A DNA stretch of 64,000 bases from Muribaculaceae bacterium Isolate-110 (HZI) (GTDB taxonomy: Bacteria > Bacteroidota > Bacteroidia > Bacteroidales > Muribaculaceae). A program made the translations under genes and the position numbers. The stretch is from positions 52,481-116,480 of the forward strand of contig RIBL01000008.1 in NCBI GenBank assembly GCA_003762875.1, in the 5' to 3' direction. Every line of letters starts with the position of its first letter. The stretch's first letter is position 1. Below are positions 1-8,735 of the stretch, in pieces. Under the pieces are notes generated by a model. That model saw only the letters and a list, made by a program, of their open reading frames with translations, ran no database searches and was not told the origin of the DNA.

Positions 1-2
1 GT

Positions 3-1691
3 TTCTATAAAGAGGCGGCCTACTGGACCTCGGTGAAAAAGCAGATGGAGCCCGGCGATTATGTGCTCATCCAGTTTGCCCACAATGACGAGAAGACCCA
101 GGGCATGGACGGCGATGAGCTTAAAGCCTATTACACCTCCATAGGAGACACCGACAAAGCCTCGGCCACCGACTATCGCGGCACCAATCCCTCGACCACC
201 TATAAGGAATATCTGCGCAAATATGTCAACGAGACTCGCGAGGCCGGCTGCACTCCGATATTTGCCGGTTCGATATGCCGCATGTATTTTACCAACGGCA
301 CCATACGCCGCAACGGCCGCCACGACTTGGGCGACAGTTTCTCGAAACTCACCGACTCGGGTGTGCTCGAGAAGCAGAGTGTAGCCTCTGACGACCATTC
401 CATGGACTATGTATATCAGATGCAGGAGGTGGCCAGGGAACTTGACGTGCCATTTGTCGACCTCACCACCGGCACGGCCGACCTCTACGTAAGCTATGGC
501 GACAAAGCGTGTCACGACATCCTCGGTGACGGCGACGGCTCGACCCATCTGAGCGCGACAGGAGCCGCACTGATAGCACGCCGCTTTGTCGGATTGTGTC
601 AGGAGCAGGGCCTTCTCACCGAGTATGCCCGCCTGACCGGCGATCTGGGTGTGACCCCCTCGGACGGCAATCTCGGCCAGGGCTACAAAGGCCAGTCGCT
701 CACACGCGAGTTTATGGTCACGGGCTTTGACCTCACCCCCTCGGCCGGAAATGTCACTGTGACCGCTACTGAAGGCATCACCCTCTCGACCGACGGCAAG
801 GAATGGACCTCGTCGCTCTCGCTTCCCTATGAGGGCGGCACACTGATACAGCGGTTTAACGTACGCGCCACACTCGACGGTGACATCAACGGCACCGTGA
901 CTATCCTGGCCGGCGACAAGAAGACCGACATCCCGGTCTCGGCCACGGCAGTCAATCTGAGCGGAGGCACCGAGGCCTCGGTGTACTGGCGTCTGGAGAA
1001 GGATGACTCGTATGTTGTGACCGGCCCGGTCAACGCCATCGCAGAAAACTATTCGGGCATGGAGCTACAGCGTTATGCCAATCCCAATGCCAACACCGTG
1101 TGGCCTTCCGACACCGGTTTTGAGGCATCACGCAAGACTCAGCGCAATCTCATCGAAGGGGGCAACTGGCCGGCGGGCGAAATCGACGAGGTGTCGACAC
1201 GCTACATCGAGTTTGGCGTGACAGCCACTGAAGGCACAGTGTATAACGTAGACGAAATCAGTTACTATGTGTGTGGGTGCGGCGGCAACGGCATGTGTCT
1301 GAAAGTCTATTATTCGATCGACGACGACTTTGCCAATCCTGTAAATATCTTTGAGATGAAGTCGATGCCGGCCAACAATATGCAGGACGGCAAGATTCGT
1401 CCTGTCATACGTCTTGAAGGCGGACAGTCGCTGCGTCTGCGTTTCTACCCGTGGTATAACGGAGCTGCCAGCGGCAAGACCCTGTGTCTGTCAGACATAA
1501 AGTTTCACGGCTATGTGTCAAGCGACGACCAGTCGGCCATAACCGACATCACCGCAGCCGCCGAGCCGGTCAGTACTGACTACTATACCCTCCAGGGCAT
1601 GCAGGTGACCAATCCCGCCACAGGCTCGCTCTACATAGTTCGCTCCACCTACAGCGACGGCTCTGTCCGTGTGTCAAAACAAATATTCTAA
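3..1691 (+). CDS. rhamnogalacturonan acetylesterase-like SGNH hydrolase, 5' truncated
   Basis: The frame is open to the first base of the window, so the gene starts upstream. The visible part encodes 562 residues. SGNH block III is clear (GDYVLIQFAHNDEK, codons near position 57) and so is the block V Asp/His segment (DGSTHLSATGA, near 535-570). Block I with the catalytic Ser lies outside the window. Two beta-rich accessory regions follow. The protein ends in a YYTLQGM...GSLYI...DGSVRVSKQ tail of the kind found on secreted Bacteroidales proteins. Such enzymes remove acetyl groups from rhamnogalacturonan. The pectin methylesterase starting 13 bases downstream supports a pectin role. Family assignment is good; exact substrate is inferred. 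Confidence 0.8.
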   Translation, partial: FYKEAAYWTSVKKQMEPGDYVLIQFAHNDEKTQGMDGDELKAYYTSIGDTDKASATDYRGTNPSTTYKEYLRKYVNETREAGCTPIFAGSICRMYFTNGTIRRNGRHDLGDSFSKLTDSGVLEKQSVASDDHSMDYVYQMQEVARELDVPFVDLTTGTADLYVSYGDKACHDILGDGDGSTHLSATGAALIARRFVGLCQEQGLLTEYARLTGDLGVTPSDGNLGQGYKGQSLTREFMVTGFDLTPSAGNVTVTATEGITLSTDGKEWTSSLSLPYEGGTLIQRFNVRATLDGDINGTVTILAGDKKTDIPVSATAVNLSGGTEASVYWRLEKDDSYVVTGPVNAIAENYSGMELQRYANPNANTVWPSDTGFEASRKTQRNLIEGGNWPAGEIDEVSTRYIEFGVTATEGTVYNVDEISYYVCGCGGNGMCLKVYYSIDDDFANPVNIFEMKSMPANNMQDGKIRPVIRLEGGQSLRLRFYPWYNGAASGKTLCLSDIKFHGYVSSDDQSAITDITAAAEPVSTDYYTLQGMQVTNPATGSLYIVRSTYSDGSVRVSKQIF

Positions 1692-1704
1692 TACCTCACC
1701 CCAT

Positions 1705-4700
1705 ATGTTAAAACGATTATTTATCACAGGCCTGACAGCCCTGGCAAGCAGCACATGGCTGTCGGCCCAGGAGCCGGTGACACTGGCCTCATGGACTTTC
1801 GAGACCGGCTATGACGTAAGCCGGATTGATGACAAAAACAGTCTGTACACACCCAACGGAGAAGCGGCCTCGGGCACAAGTGCGATATGGTATAAGGACA
1901 ATACCATAAACATATTGCCTGAGACAAGCGAGGGAACGGCATCAAGCTATGTGCTCAGCTCTTACAGCGAAAACCGTTATCATCAGATATGCACAGGTTA
2001 TCAGACCCAGGTGTACCGCATAGAGAATAATGTGGAAAATCCATCGACCGATTACACCAATCCCACCAATCACAAGGCATACTATCAGGTAACATTTCCG
2101 ACCAAGGGTTACAATAATATAACCATCACTTATGCCATAGCACCAGGCAACAATACTGAGACACCTGTCGAACTTGTTGTGTCGACCGACGGAGGCAACA
2201 CATGGTTTGACGCCGGGGCGAAGAACACCTCGGGCGCGTGGTTTCAATATGCCGATCAGACCGTAGGCATTTCGGCCAACAACAAGGACGAGGTGACAGT
2301 GCGTCTGCTTCCTACAGCCGGCACCACCAACTGGAATCTCCGCAATCTCTCGATAAGCGGCACAGCCATGGCCTCGCAGCCGTCAGCGTCCAATGAGACT
2401 GTGACTTTTGCATGGCCTATGGGCTCGACCACTATCGAGTCGGCTGCCACAGCGAGCAACGGCCCGCTCTTCTCGGTCTATGAACTTGCCGCAGGTCCGG
2501 GTCTCACATTGTCGAAGACCGCGACTCCGGCCGGAGGTTCCACTCAGACCCTCTTCAAAGCCGAGACATCCAACGGCTCGGTCCTCAATCCGCGCGAGGC
2601 CATCAGTATGACCATCGTGCCCAAGAAGGGTATTACATTCCGCCCCACAGGTTTCAGTTTCCAGGCAAGCCGTCACGGCACCGGGGGCGGCAATCTCGCG
2701 CTCGAAGTCAAGCAGGGCGACAATGAGCCCGTGATGGTGAGAGAAAAGTATGACCCCGAGCGTTCGGGCACGGGTGCCAACTTCTCGACATTCACCGAGA
2801 CTCTCTCGGGTTTTCAAGCCTCAAGCGACCCTGTGACCGTCACCATATATTATTACAAGCTCGGAGCAAATAAAGAACTCGGTCTGGCCGACCTTACACT
2901 CACCGGCATTGCCGACGGTGAGGTGGAGGCCGTGCCCGTCTACAGCTTCGCTCTTAAATCGGCCATCGAGGGTGCCGGCGCGCTGTCGTGCACACCGGCC
3001 GGCGCGGAATTTGACGAGGGCACACCGCTCACCGTCTCGGCCTCGGAAAATTTCGGCTACCACTTCATCAACTGGACCGACGCCGACGGCAAAGTAGTGT
3101 CGGAGCAGAATCCCTACACTTTCTCAATCTCCGGCAACACCAGTCTCACAGCCAACTATGAGAAAAACAATGTCTATGCCCTCAACCTCGCCATCGAAGG
3201 GGGGGCCAATGTCAACCAGGTGCTCTATCAGCCACAGGGCAATGTGGTCAACGGTGTGCACTACTATGAGGAGGGCACCGAGGTGATGCTGACCACCGTC
3301 GACAACCGCATACTTTCGTTTACCAACTGGGAAGACAACAGCACCTCGCCCGTCCGCACCGTCAGGATGGACGGCGACAAGGATTTGACCGCCATATTCT
3401 CGGCCGTGGATTATATCGTAGGCTGGGACTTCTACTTCGACCAGCCCAACAGCGAACGAGCCGCCGACTACAGAGACGAGAGCGACAACTCGGGTCTGCT
3501 GAGTCTGCGCAATCCCGAGGGCAAGACCACGACATGGCTCACACGCGGCGTAAGCAACGGTGCAGAAAACGGACGCTGGGGCGCACGTATATGGAAGGAA
3601 CAGGCTGACAACTATTATTATGAAGTGTCGCTCAAATCGACAGGTTACAGCAATCTGCGCCTCGCCGTGTCGCTCGGATGCTCCTATAACACCTATAACA
3701 AGTTTAACGCCGAATACAGCATCGACGGTGTGAACTACACCAAGTTTGCCGACTACACCGTGGTCAAAGGCTGGAGTGACTTCGAAACTCCGCTTCCCGC
3801 CGAGGCCGCCAATCAGGGTATACTCAAAATCCGTTTCATGCCCGACAAAGAGTCCGGTCTCAATGACGGAACCAAGGACACACTTGACGGTCTCTGCATC
3901 TCAGACCTCTACATCCTTGCCGACAAGGACAGCTCAAGCGACGAGACAGCCCCGGTGCTTGTATCGACTATCCCCGCCGACAAGTCGGGCGACGCCTCGG
4001 CCACAGGCTCGATCATACTCACATTTGACGAAAAAGTAAAAATCGGCACATCCACCGCCACGCTCAACGGCGAGCCTATCGCAGCCAAAGAGAGCGGCAA
4101 GTCAATCATCTACAACTACGCCGGTCTCGACTATAACACCGACTATACATTCATAGTGCCCGCCGGAGCCATCACCGACCGCAACGGCAACGCATTCGAG
4201 GGTACAAGGCTCACGTTTACCACCATGGAGCGTGTGCAGCCCGAGGCCCGTCTCTATGACTTAATCGTAGCCGCCGACGGCACGGGCGACCACACAACAC
4301 TTCAGGCTGCCATCGACGCCGCGCCTGCCGGAGCCATCAAGCCCTATCTGATATTTGTCAAGAACGGACGTTACAAAGAGCACATCGACATCCCCAAGAC
4401 CAAGCCCTACATACACATCATCGGTCAGGACCGCGACAAGACCGTGATACATGACGACAAGCTCTGCGGCGGCGACAATGCCCTGCATGTGAGCGTGGGT
4501 GCCACCGTGGTGGTCAACTCCAACGACTGTCTCTTTGAGAACATCACCCTCGAAAACTCCTATGGACACGAGAAGCAGGAGGGGCCGCAGGCTCTTGCCC
4601 TCAACACCACGGGCGACCGCACGGTGTTTAACAACGTGGCCATGCTCTCCTATCAGGACACATGGATCACACCCTCTACCTCAAGCTACCGTGCCTATGT

Positions 4701-5601
4701 GCGCAACTCGTTTATCGAAGGTGCGGTCGACTTCATCTACAACAGCGGCGACATCTTTATCGACAACACCATCCTCTACATCAACCGCAAGAGCGGCGGC
4801 TATATAGTGGCACCCTCCCACGGCGTGGATGTGAAATGGGGCTATGTGTTCAACAACTGCACCATCACTGCCCCGGGTGTACCCTCCGAGACCAGTGTAT
4901 GGCTCGGCCGTCCATGGCACAATGCACCCAAGACTGTCTTTCTCAACACCCGTGCCGAGGTGACCATTCCCGCCACCGGCTGGTATGAGACCATGGGCGG
5001 ACTCCCCGCCATCTGGGCCGACTGGAACACTGTCGACGGCAACGGCAATCCCGTGGATCTCTCGCAGCGTCGCGACACTTATTACAAGACTGTCGACGGT
5101 GAAAAGGTATACGGCAAGGCCAAGAACCATCTCACCGATGAGGAGGCCGCCGAATATACTGTCAGAAATGTACTCTCGGGCTCTGACAACTGGCAGCCCG
5201 TCATCAAGACCGAGTCGTGCGACGCTCCCTCGGTGACCATCAGCGGCAACCGGTTGAGCTGGGCGACCGTACCCTATGCGATATGCTACGTAATCACTCG
5301 CGGCGACGAGCTGATTGATATCGTAAAGGAGAACAGCTATACACTCCCCGCCACAACCGCCCGCGATGCAGCTCCCTACACCGTGCAGGCTGTCAACGAG
5401 TTTGGCGGACTCAGCGCGAAGGGCGAGGCAAGCGACATACCCACCGGCATAGACAATATCACAGGCGATGAGGCCGGGATAGTGGCTACCGAAATCTATG
5501 ACGTGCGCGGCCTGCGCCACGAGTCACTGACACGCGGGGTCAATATCGTGAAATATATCTACTCGGACGGAAGCGTCAAGGTGGAGAAGAAGGTTATCTG
5601 A
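1705..5601 (+). CDS. large secreted pectin methylesterase (CE8) with accessory domains
   Basis: The protein has 1298 residues. I chose the ATG at 1705 because it starts a signal peptide (MLKRLFITGLTALASSTWLSA); an upstream in-frame start would overlap the previous gene. The N-terminal half holds beta-sandwich regions. Two InlB-like bacterial repeats (about 412-567) and a Big_5-type Ig domain (about 747-842) follow. The CE8 right-handed beta-helix is at about 849-1155. It keeps the family's catalytic signatures: GPQALAL, YQDTW (about 983), GAVDFIYNSG (about 1006) and LGRPW (about 1067), which supply the Gln, two Asp and Arg/Trp residues. An FN3-like region and a sorting-type tail end the protein. 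It should demethylate homogalacturonan outside the cell, working with the upstream acetylesterase. It is much longer than a single-domain CE8 enzyme (about 300-400 residues). Confidence 0.88.
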   Translation: MLKRLFITGLTALASSTWLSAQEPVTLASWTFETGYDVSRIDDKNSLYTPNGEAASGTSAIWYKDNTINILPETSEGTASSYVLSSYSENRYHQICTGYQTQVYRIENNVENPSTDYTNPTNHKAYYQVTFPTKGYNNITITYAIAPGNNTETPVELVVSTDGGNTWFDAGAKNTSGAWFQYADQTVGISANNKDEVTVRLLPTAGTTNWNLRNLSISGTAMASQPSASNETVTFAWPMGSTTIESAATASNGPLFSVYELAAGPGLTLSKTATPAGGSTQTLFKAETSNGSVLNPREAISMTIVPKKGITFRPTGFSFQASRHGTGGGNLALEVKQGDNEPVMVREKYDPERSGTGANFSTFTETLSGFQASSDPVTVTIYYYKLGANKELGLADLTLTGIADGEVEAVPVYSFALKSAIEGAGALSCTPAGAEFDEGTPLTVSASENFGYHFINWTDADGKVVSEQNPYTFSISGNTSLTANYEKNNVYALNLAIEGGANVNQVLYQPQGNVVNGVHYYEEGTEVMLTTVDNRILSFTNWEDNSTSPVRTVRMDGDKDLTAIFSAVDYIVGWDFYFDQPNSERAADYRDESDNSGLLSLRNPEGKTTTWLTRGVSNGAENGRWGARIWKEQADNYYYEVSLKSTGYSNLRLAVSLGCSYNTYNKFNAEYSIDGVNYTKFADYTVVKGWSDFETPLPAEAANQGILKIRFMPDKESGLNDGTKDTLDGLCISDLYILADKDSSSDETAPVLVSTIPADKSGDASATGSIILTFDEKVKIGTSTATLNGEPIAAKESGKSIIYNYAGLDYNTDYTFIVPAGAITDRNGNAFEGTRLTFTTMERVQPEARLYDLIVAADGTGDHTTLQAAIDAAPAGAIKPYLIFVKNGRYKEHIDIPKTKPYIHIIGQDRDKTVIHDDKLCGGDNALHVSVGATVVVNSNDCLFENITLENSYGHEKQEGPQALALNTTGDRTVFNNVAMLSYQDTWITPSTSSYRAYVRNSFIEGAVDFIYNSGDIFIDNTILYINRKSGGYIVAPSHGVDVKWGYVFNNCTITAPGVPSETSVWLGRPWHNAPKTVFLNTRAEVTIPATGWYETMGGLPAIWADWNTVDGNGNPVDLSQRRDTYYKTVDGEKVYGKAKNHLTDEEAAEYTVRNVLSGSDNWQPVIKTESCDAPSVTISGNRLSWATVPYAICYVITRGDELIDIVKENSYTLPATTARDAAPYTVQAVNEFGGLSAKGEASDIPTGIDNITGDEAGIVATEIYDVRGLRHESLTRGVNIVKYIYSDGSVKVEKKVI

Positions 5602-5621
5602 GAATAGATAATCGAGAATAA

Positions 5622-5666
5622 AAACGGGAAACCGGCCTCACGAAGCCGGCTTCCCGTTTTTATTTT
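5622..5666 (+). terminator. intrinsic terminator after the pectinesterase gene
   Basis: A G+C-rich hairpin has arms reading AAAACGGGAA and CCGGC, answered by GCCGG and TTCCCGTTTT. It is followed by a T-rich run and lies 20 bases past the stop codon. The A-rich left flank means it could also act in the other direction. Confidence 0.85.
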
Positions 5667-5772
5667 TACGTTATGCGACTGAAGTCGCAGCGCGGGGACA
5701 AAGCGGGGAGGGGGGAGTGGATTTTATTGTGCCTATTTTCCAATTATATATATTTTTTCCATTTATTAGCCT

Positions 5773-5780
5773 TATCTTTG
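5773..5780 (+). promoter_or_regulatory. -7 box of ispE, placed 4 bases before the ATG
   Basis: TATCTTTG matches the Bacteroidota -7 consensus TAnnTTTG. Transcription would begin at or within a base or two of the ATG at 5785, so the mRNA would be leaderless. No good -33 TTTG is visible at the usual distance, which lowers confidence. Confidence 0.5.
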
Positions 5781-5784
5781 CAAT

Positions 5785-6606
5785 ATGATTACGTTTCCCA
5801 ATGCCAAGATAAATCTTGGACTCGACATATTGCGCCGGCGCGAGGACGGTTATCACGACATAGAGACCGTGATGGTGCCTGTGCCGTGGCATGATGTGCT
5901 GGAAATCGTTCCGGCCAAGGGGGAGGAGACCACTCTGACCGTGAGCGGTCGGCATGTGGAGTGTCCTCCCGAGAAAAATCTCGTCATGAAGGCTTATCGC
6001 GCTCTTGAACGCGAGGTGAGCCTGCCGCCTGTCGATATATATCTGCGCAAAATCATACCCGACGGTGCAGGGCTTGGAGGCGGCTCGGCAGACGCGGCTT
6101 TCACGCTGAAAGTGCTCAACGACCTCTTCGCTCTCGGATATACCGACGCCGAACTGGCCCGCGTGGCCTCGGGCATCGGTGCCGACTGTCCGTTTTTCAT
6201 ATATAACCGCCCCATGCTGTGCACCGGGACGGGCACAGATATGGAGCCGGTTGACCTTGACCTCAGCGGTATGGACATACTCATAGCCAAGCCTGACGTG
6301 AGTGTGCCTACGGCTGCCGCTTATTCCCGCACGACTCCGGCCATACCCGAGGTCACCGCCGGCAGGATTGTGGCCGACAGTCCGGCCACCTGGACTGGAC
6401 GGCTTAAAAACGATTTCGAGGCCTCGGTGTTTCCGGCCTATCCGGCCATCGCCGCGCTCAAGGAGCGTATCGAGAGTCTCGGGCCGGTGTATGCCGCCAT
6501 GTCGGGCTCGGGCGCGTCGGTCTATGGTCTCTTCGAGGGTGACAAAATGTCACCTTCGGTGCGAGAGTTGTTCGCTGACCGTGACAGTCTGTTTGCAACG
6601 CTCTGA
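5785..6606 (+). CDS. ispE: 4-diphosphocytidyl-2-C-methyl-D-erythritol kinase
   Basis: This 273-residue GHMP-family kinase phosphorylates CDP-methylerythritol, the fourth step of the MEP isoprenoid pathway, in the cytoplasm. The N-terminal segment FPNAKINLGLDI with GYHDIETVM is diagnostic for IspE. The ATP-binding glycine loop GAGLGGGSADAA is near residue 94, and the C-terminal GHMP motif MSGSGASVYGLF is present. Length fits the family. The start follows the -7 box directly (see the promoter entry). It stands alone between the pectinesterase terminator and grpE. Confidence 0.95.
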   Translation: MITFPNAKINLGLDILRRREDGYHDIETVMVPVPWHDVLEIVPAKGEETTLTVSGRHVECPPEKNLVMKAYRALEREVSLPPVDIYLRKIIPDGAGLGGGSADAAFTLKVLNDLFALGYTDAELARVASGIGADCPFFIYNRPMLCTGTGTDMEPVDLDLSGMDILIAKPDVSVPTAAAYSRTTPAIPEVTAGRIVADSPATWTGRLKNDFEASVFPAYPAIAALKERIESLGPVYAAMSGSGASVYGLFEGDKMSPSVRELFADRDSLFATL

Positions 6607-6763
6607 GCTGCAATATTTTCACCTGATATATTGAACGTTATCGGCAATATATTGTTCTACCTTTACAAAGGTCGGCCCTCGGTCGTAGCCTCCCGGAAGG
6701 CATGACGGAGAGTTTGGCAATATTTTTGCATATATATTATAGTTAAAACAAGATACAACAGTC

Positions 6764-7387
6764 ATGTCAAATAATTCACATAAAAAACACTCCGCAGAGG
6801 AGGAAAAGCTGCATCGCGAAGCTCCCGACACAGAGACTTTTGACGATGTGCAGGAAGCGGCCGAGGAAGCCGACTCGCAGGTAGACGAAGCAAACGAAAT
6901 GCTCAACAAGGAGCTGTCAGACATAGACGCCCTCAACAAGCAGCTTGCCGATGCCCAGGCACAGGTCGAGAAGGAGAAGAAGGAATATCTCTTCCTGATG
7001 GCCGAATTTGACAACTTCCGCAAGCGCACCGTCAAGGAGAAAAGCGACCTCATCAAGAACGCATCGGAGGGTGTGCTCAAGGGGCTGCTCCCCATTGTCG
7101 ACGACTTTGAGCGCGGACTCGAGGCCAGTGCCAAGGTGGAGGATGCCGCCGATGTGCGCAAAGGCATGGAACTCATTTACCAGAAGCTCGTGAAATATCT
7201 CGAGAAGAACGGAGTCAAGGCCATCGACTCGACCGGCAAGCCTTTTGACGCCGAGATGCACGAGGCCATAGCCATGGTGCCTGTGCCCGACGACGCGCAG
7301 AAGGGCATGGTAATCGACACCCCCACCAAGGGTTATACGCTCAACGACAAAGTGCTCCGCCACGCCAAAGTGGTAGTGGGTCAGTGA
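6764..7387 (+). CDS. grpE: nucleotide exchange factor GrpE
   Basis: The 207-residue protein has an acidic, low-complexity N-terminus, a long coiled coil (about 45-110) and a C-terminal beta wing. The family signature region around EAIAMVPVPD and the ending VLRHAKVVVGQ are recognisable. GrpE releases ADP from DnaK in the cytoplasm. dnaJ follows 62 bases downstream in the same direction, so the two probably share a transcript; dnaK is not in the window. The 157-base upstream gap holds a TATTTTTG box near 6719 but no convincing -33 element. Confidence 0.95.
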   Translation: MSNNSHKKHSAEEEKLHREAPDTETFDDVQEAAEEADSQVDEANEMLNKELSDIDALNKQLADAQAQVEKEKKEYLFLMAEFDNFRKRTVKEKSDLIKNASEGVLKGLLPIVDDFERGLEASAKVEDAADVRKGMELIYQKLVKYLEKNGVKAIDSTGKPFDAEMHEAIAMVPVPDDAQKGMVIDTPTKGYTLNDKVLRHAKVVVGQ

Positions 7388-7403
7388 TCTATTGAGAATG
7401 AAA

Positions 7404-7432
7404 GTTTAAAGGTTAAAGTTTAGAGTTTAGAC
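7404..7432. repeat. TTTAGAG-family intergenic repeat between grpE and dnaJ
   Basis: The short spacer contains AGTTTAAAGG, TTAAAGTTTAGAGTTTAG, the same words seen at 23697-23784, 27221-27241, 34133-34202 and 49412-49504. It sits inside an apparent operon, so it cannot be a strong terminator here. Confidence 0.6.
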
Positions 7433-7449
7433 ATCACCCCCACCGCTTT

Positions 7450-8613
7450 ATGGCAACTAAAAGAGATTATTACGAAGTGCTTGGCGTCGACAGAAATGCC
7501 GACGAGAAAGCCATCAAGAGTGCCTATCGCAAGAAGGCCATACAATATCACCCCGACAAGAATCCGGGCGATAAGGAAGCCGAAGAGAAATTCAAGGAGG
7601 CCGCCGAGGCTTATGACGTGCTTTCCAATCCCGACAAGAGAGCCAAGTATGACCAGTTTGGCCACGATATGGGTCCGCAGGGATTCCCCGGCGGCGCGGG
7701 AGGCTTCCATGCGGGAGGATTCTCGATGGAGGATATATTCTCGCAGTTTGGCGATATTTTCGGGGGCGCGTTCGGCAATATGGGCGGCTTCGAGTCGGCC
7801 GGCGGCCGCACACGCCGCCGCCAGCGTCGCGGCACCGACCTCCGCATCAAAATCAAGATGACCCTGGCCGAGATAGCCACCGGCGTCACCAAGACTCTCA
7901 AGATACCCACCCTTGTGCCCGATCCAAACTGTCACGGCACCGGAGCCAAGGACGGCACAGCGTTTCACACCTGTCCCACCTGTAACGGCTCGGGCACGGT
8001 GATACGCCAGCAGCAGACCATGTTTGGCATCTCGCAGTCGGCCGTGGAGTGTCCGCAGTGTCACGGCGAGGGCAAAATCATCACCGAGAAGTGTACACAC
8101 TGTCACGGCGAGGGCGTTGTGCGCAAGGAGGAGACTGTGTCGTTCTCCATCCCCGCCGGCGTGCAGGACGGTCAGACTCTCACCATGCGCGGCAAGGGCA
8201 ACGCGGCACCCCACGGCGGAGCCAACGGCGACCTGCTGATTGTAATCGAGGAGGTGAAACATCCCGAACTCATACGTGACGGCAACGATATCGTGTATAA
8301 CCTGATGCTCGACCTCCCCACCGCCACACTCGGCGGTTCGGTAGAGGTGCCCACCATCTCGGGTCGTGCCCGACTGAAGATACCCGCCGGAACACAGCCC
8401 GGCAAGGTGTTGCGTCTGCGCGGCAAGGGTCTCCCCTCGACCGACGGATACGGCGCAGGCGACGAGCTGGTCAATGTGATGGTCTACATACCAGAAAATA
8501 TCGGCCAGCAGGAGAAGGACGCTATCGAGTCGCTCCGCGGCAAGCCCGGTGTCACTCCCGACGAATCGACAAAGAACCGTATATTTTCAAAACTCAGACA
8601 CATATTTGAGTAA
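7450..8613 (+). CDS. dnaJ: chaperone DnaJ with an altered first zinc motif
   Basis: The 387-residue Hsp40 stimulates DnaK ATPase activity. The J-domain (residues 1-70) has the HPD motif in [10 protein letters not shown] Gly/Phe-rich linker follows (about 75-125), then a zinc-finger region with [16 protein letters not shown] and CTHCHGEG. The first repeat, expected as CxxCxGxG, reads DPNCHGTG, so Asp158 replaces the first cysteine. The C-terminal substrate-binding domains are intact. Bacterial zinc centre I normally pairs repeats 1 and 4, so that site would have three Cys plus possibly Asp. The rest is standard for the family. Confidence 0.95.
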   Translation: MATKRDYYEVLGVDRNADEKAIKSAYRKKAIQYHPDKNPGDKEAEEKFKEAAEAYDVLSNPDKRAKYDQFGHDMGPQGFPGGAGGFHAGGFSMEDIFSQFGDIFGGAFGNMGGFESAGGRTRRRQRRGTDLRIKIKMTLAEIATGVTKTLKIPTLVPDPNCHGTGAKDGTAFHTCPTCNGSGTVIRQQQTMFGISQSAVECPQCHGEGKIITEKCTHCHGEGVVRKEETVSFSIPAGVQDGQTLTMRGKGNAAPHGGANGDLLIVIEEVKHPELIRDGNDIVYNLMLDLPTATLGGSVEVPTISGRARLKIPAGTQPGKVLRLRGKGLPSTDGYGAGDELVNVMVYIPENIGQQEKDAIESLRGKPGVTPDESTKNRIFSKLRHIFE

Positions 8614-8628
8614 GAAATCAAAAGTTTG

Positions 8629-8697
8629 AAATGGGAAATGGAAAAATCAGCTTCGCAATTATGACGCGATGCTGAATTTTCCATTTTCCATTTTTAT
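8629..8697. terminator. inverted repeat / probable terminator after dnaJ
   Basis: The left arm (8629-8656, words AAATGG, GAAATGG, AAAATCAGC) pairs imperfectly with the right arm (8665-8692, GCTGAATTTTCC, ATTTTCCATTT). The right arm runs into a T-rich tract. It lies 15 bases after the dnaJ stop codon. Confidence 0.6.
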
Positions 8698-8735
8698 TTA
8701 CTAACTTTACATTTGTTATTAATATACATCATCCC

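Noticed and set aside
4681..5520. Minus-strand frame of 279 codons opposite the pectinesterase
   Set aside because: Shadow frame over the catalytic beta-helix; composition is Gly/Val/His-rich with no domain.
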